A DNA stretch of 64,000 nt from Candidatus Thioglobus sp. MED-G25 (GTDB lineage Bacteria > Pseudomonadota > Gammaproteobacteria > Arenicellales > UBA868), in the NCBI GenBank assembly GCA_002456995.1, contig NTKC01000005.1, forward strand, positions 1 to 64,000. Direction: 5' to 3'. Below the pieces are notes generated by a model. The model did no database searches, was not told the DNA's origin, and was given only the letters and a program-made list of their open reading frames with translations. Of this stretch, positions 63,387 through 64,000 are shown piece after piece; the first letter of the stretch is position 1; each line of letters begins with the position of its first letter. The translations under genes were made by a program, and so were the position numbers.

Positions 63387-64000
63387 GTGGCCAGACGAAA
63401 ATCGAAAAGCAAAGATTGGCTAGACCGGCAACACCGTGATCCATTCGTGAAGGGGTCGCAAAAGGCGGGCTACCGTTCTCGGGCGGTATACAAACTATCA
63501 GAAATAGATCAGAAGGATCGTCTGATTATGTCAGGGGATACTGTTCTCGACCTTGGTGCTGCGCCCGGGGGGTGGTCGCAATATGCAGCGACACGAGTGG
63601 GTGTTGCGGGCAGAGTCTTTGCGATAGATATATTACCTATAGCGCCGATTAAAGGTGTTGTAATTATCAAGGGGGATGTCGCTACCGAATCGTTGTCCCG
63701 AGAACTGGAATTGCGACTAAAAAACGAACCTATAGGGCTTGTATTATCGGATATGGCCCCCAATTTGACTGGTATAAAAGCGGCCGATCAGGCAAATAGC
63801 CTAGGCCTGGCACGAGTGGCACTATCGGTTGCACTAAAAATGCTGGGGCCAAACGGAAGATTTATGGTTAAGGTGTTTGAAGGCGAGGGCACGGATGATT
63901 TCCGTCGCGAGATAACATCTTCATTTGGTAAAGTGGTTGTGCGGAAACCGCAAGCATCACGCCTTGAGAGCGCTGAATATTACTTACTCGCTTCAAAGCC
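63387..64000 (+). CDS. rlmE: 23S rRNA (uridine-2'-O-)-methyltransferase RlmE/FtsJ, 3' truncated by window edge
   Basis: GTG start: VARRKSKSKDWLDRQHRDPFVKGSQKAGYRSRAVYKLSEIDQKDRLIMSGDTVLDLGAAPGGWSQYA; open to window end, hence missing from the ORF track. Confidence 0.93.
   Translation, partial: MARRKSKSKDWLDRQHRDPFVKGSQKAGYRSRAVYKLSEIDQKDRLIMSGDTVLDLGAAPGGWSQYAATRVGVAGRVFAIDILPIAPIKGVVIIKGDVATESLSRELELRLKNEPIGLVLSDMAPNLTGIKAADQANSLGLARVALSVALKMLGPNGRFMVKVFEGEGTDDFRREITSSFGKVVVRKPQASRLESAEYYLLASK

Overview
This window looks like a gammaproteobacterial chromosome: about 55 protein-coding genes, one tRNA-Leu(CAA), no rRNA, and no CRISPR array or transposase that I could see. Most of it is housekeeping synteny: gcvT-gcvH-gcvP-lipA; queA-tgt-yajC-secDF; nrdR-ribD-ribE-ribBA-nusB-thiL-pgpA; mutS-fdxA; suhB/trmJ; ndk-rlmN-pilF-rodZ-hisS-yfgM-bamB-der; xseA/guaB-guaA; tadA; glnB; yhbY/rlmE. 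The main accessory content is: (i) a left-end minus-strand cluster encoding an indoleamine 2,3-dioxygenase-family protein, kynureninase and an arylformamidase-like hydrolase, followed by a HisC-like aminotransferase that runs off the window, with a fused dual-ATPase ABC protein and an MFS transporter divergent to it; (ii) an accessory block between tRNA-Leu and queA; (iii) an unusual ~1.1 kb guaA-tadA interval with nested inverted repeats, repeated TTCAACA heptamers, a 24-nt palindrome ahead of an ABM monooxygenase-like gene, and several tiny ORFs; (iv) a fused indolepyruvate ferredoxin oxidoreductase divergent from a GlxA/AraC-type regulator. Several usually conserved loci lack expected members here (ribH, iscRSU/hscBA/fdx, ispG). 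The most interesting candidates are the IDO-type kynurenine cluster and the guaA-tadA interval. All homology calls come from reading motifs by eye; no searches were run.
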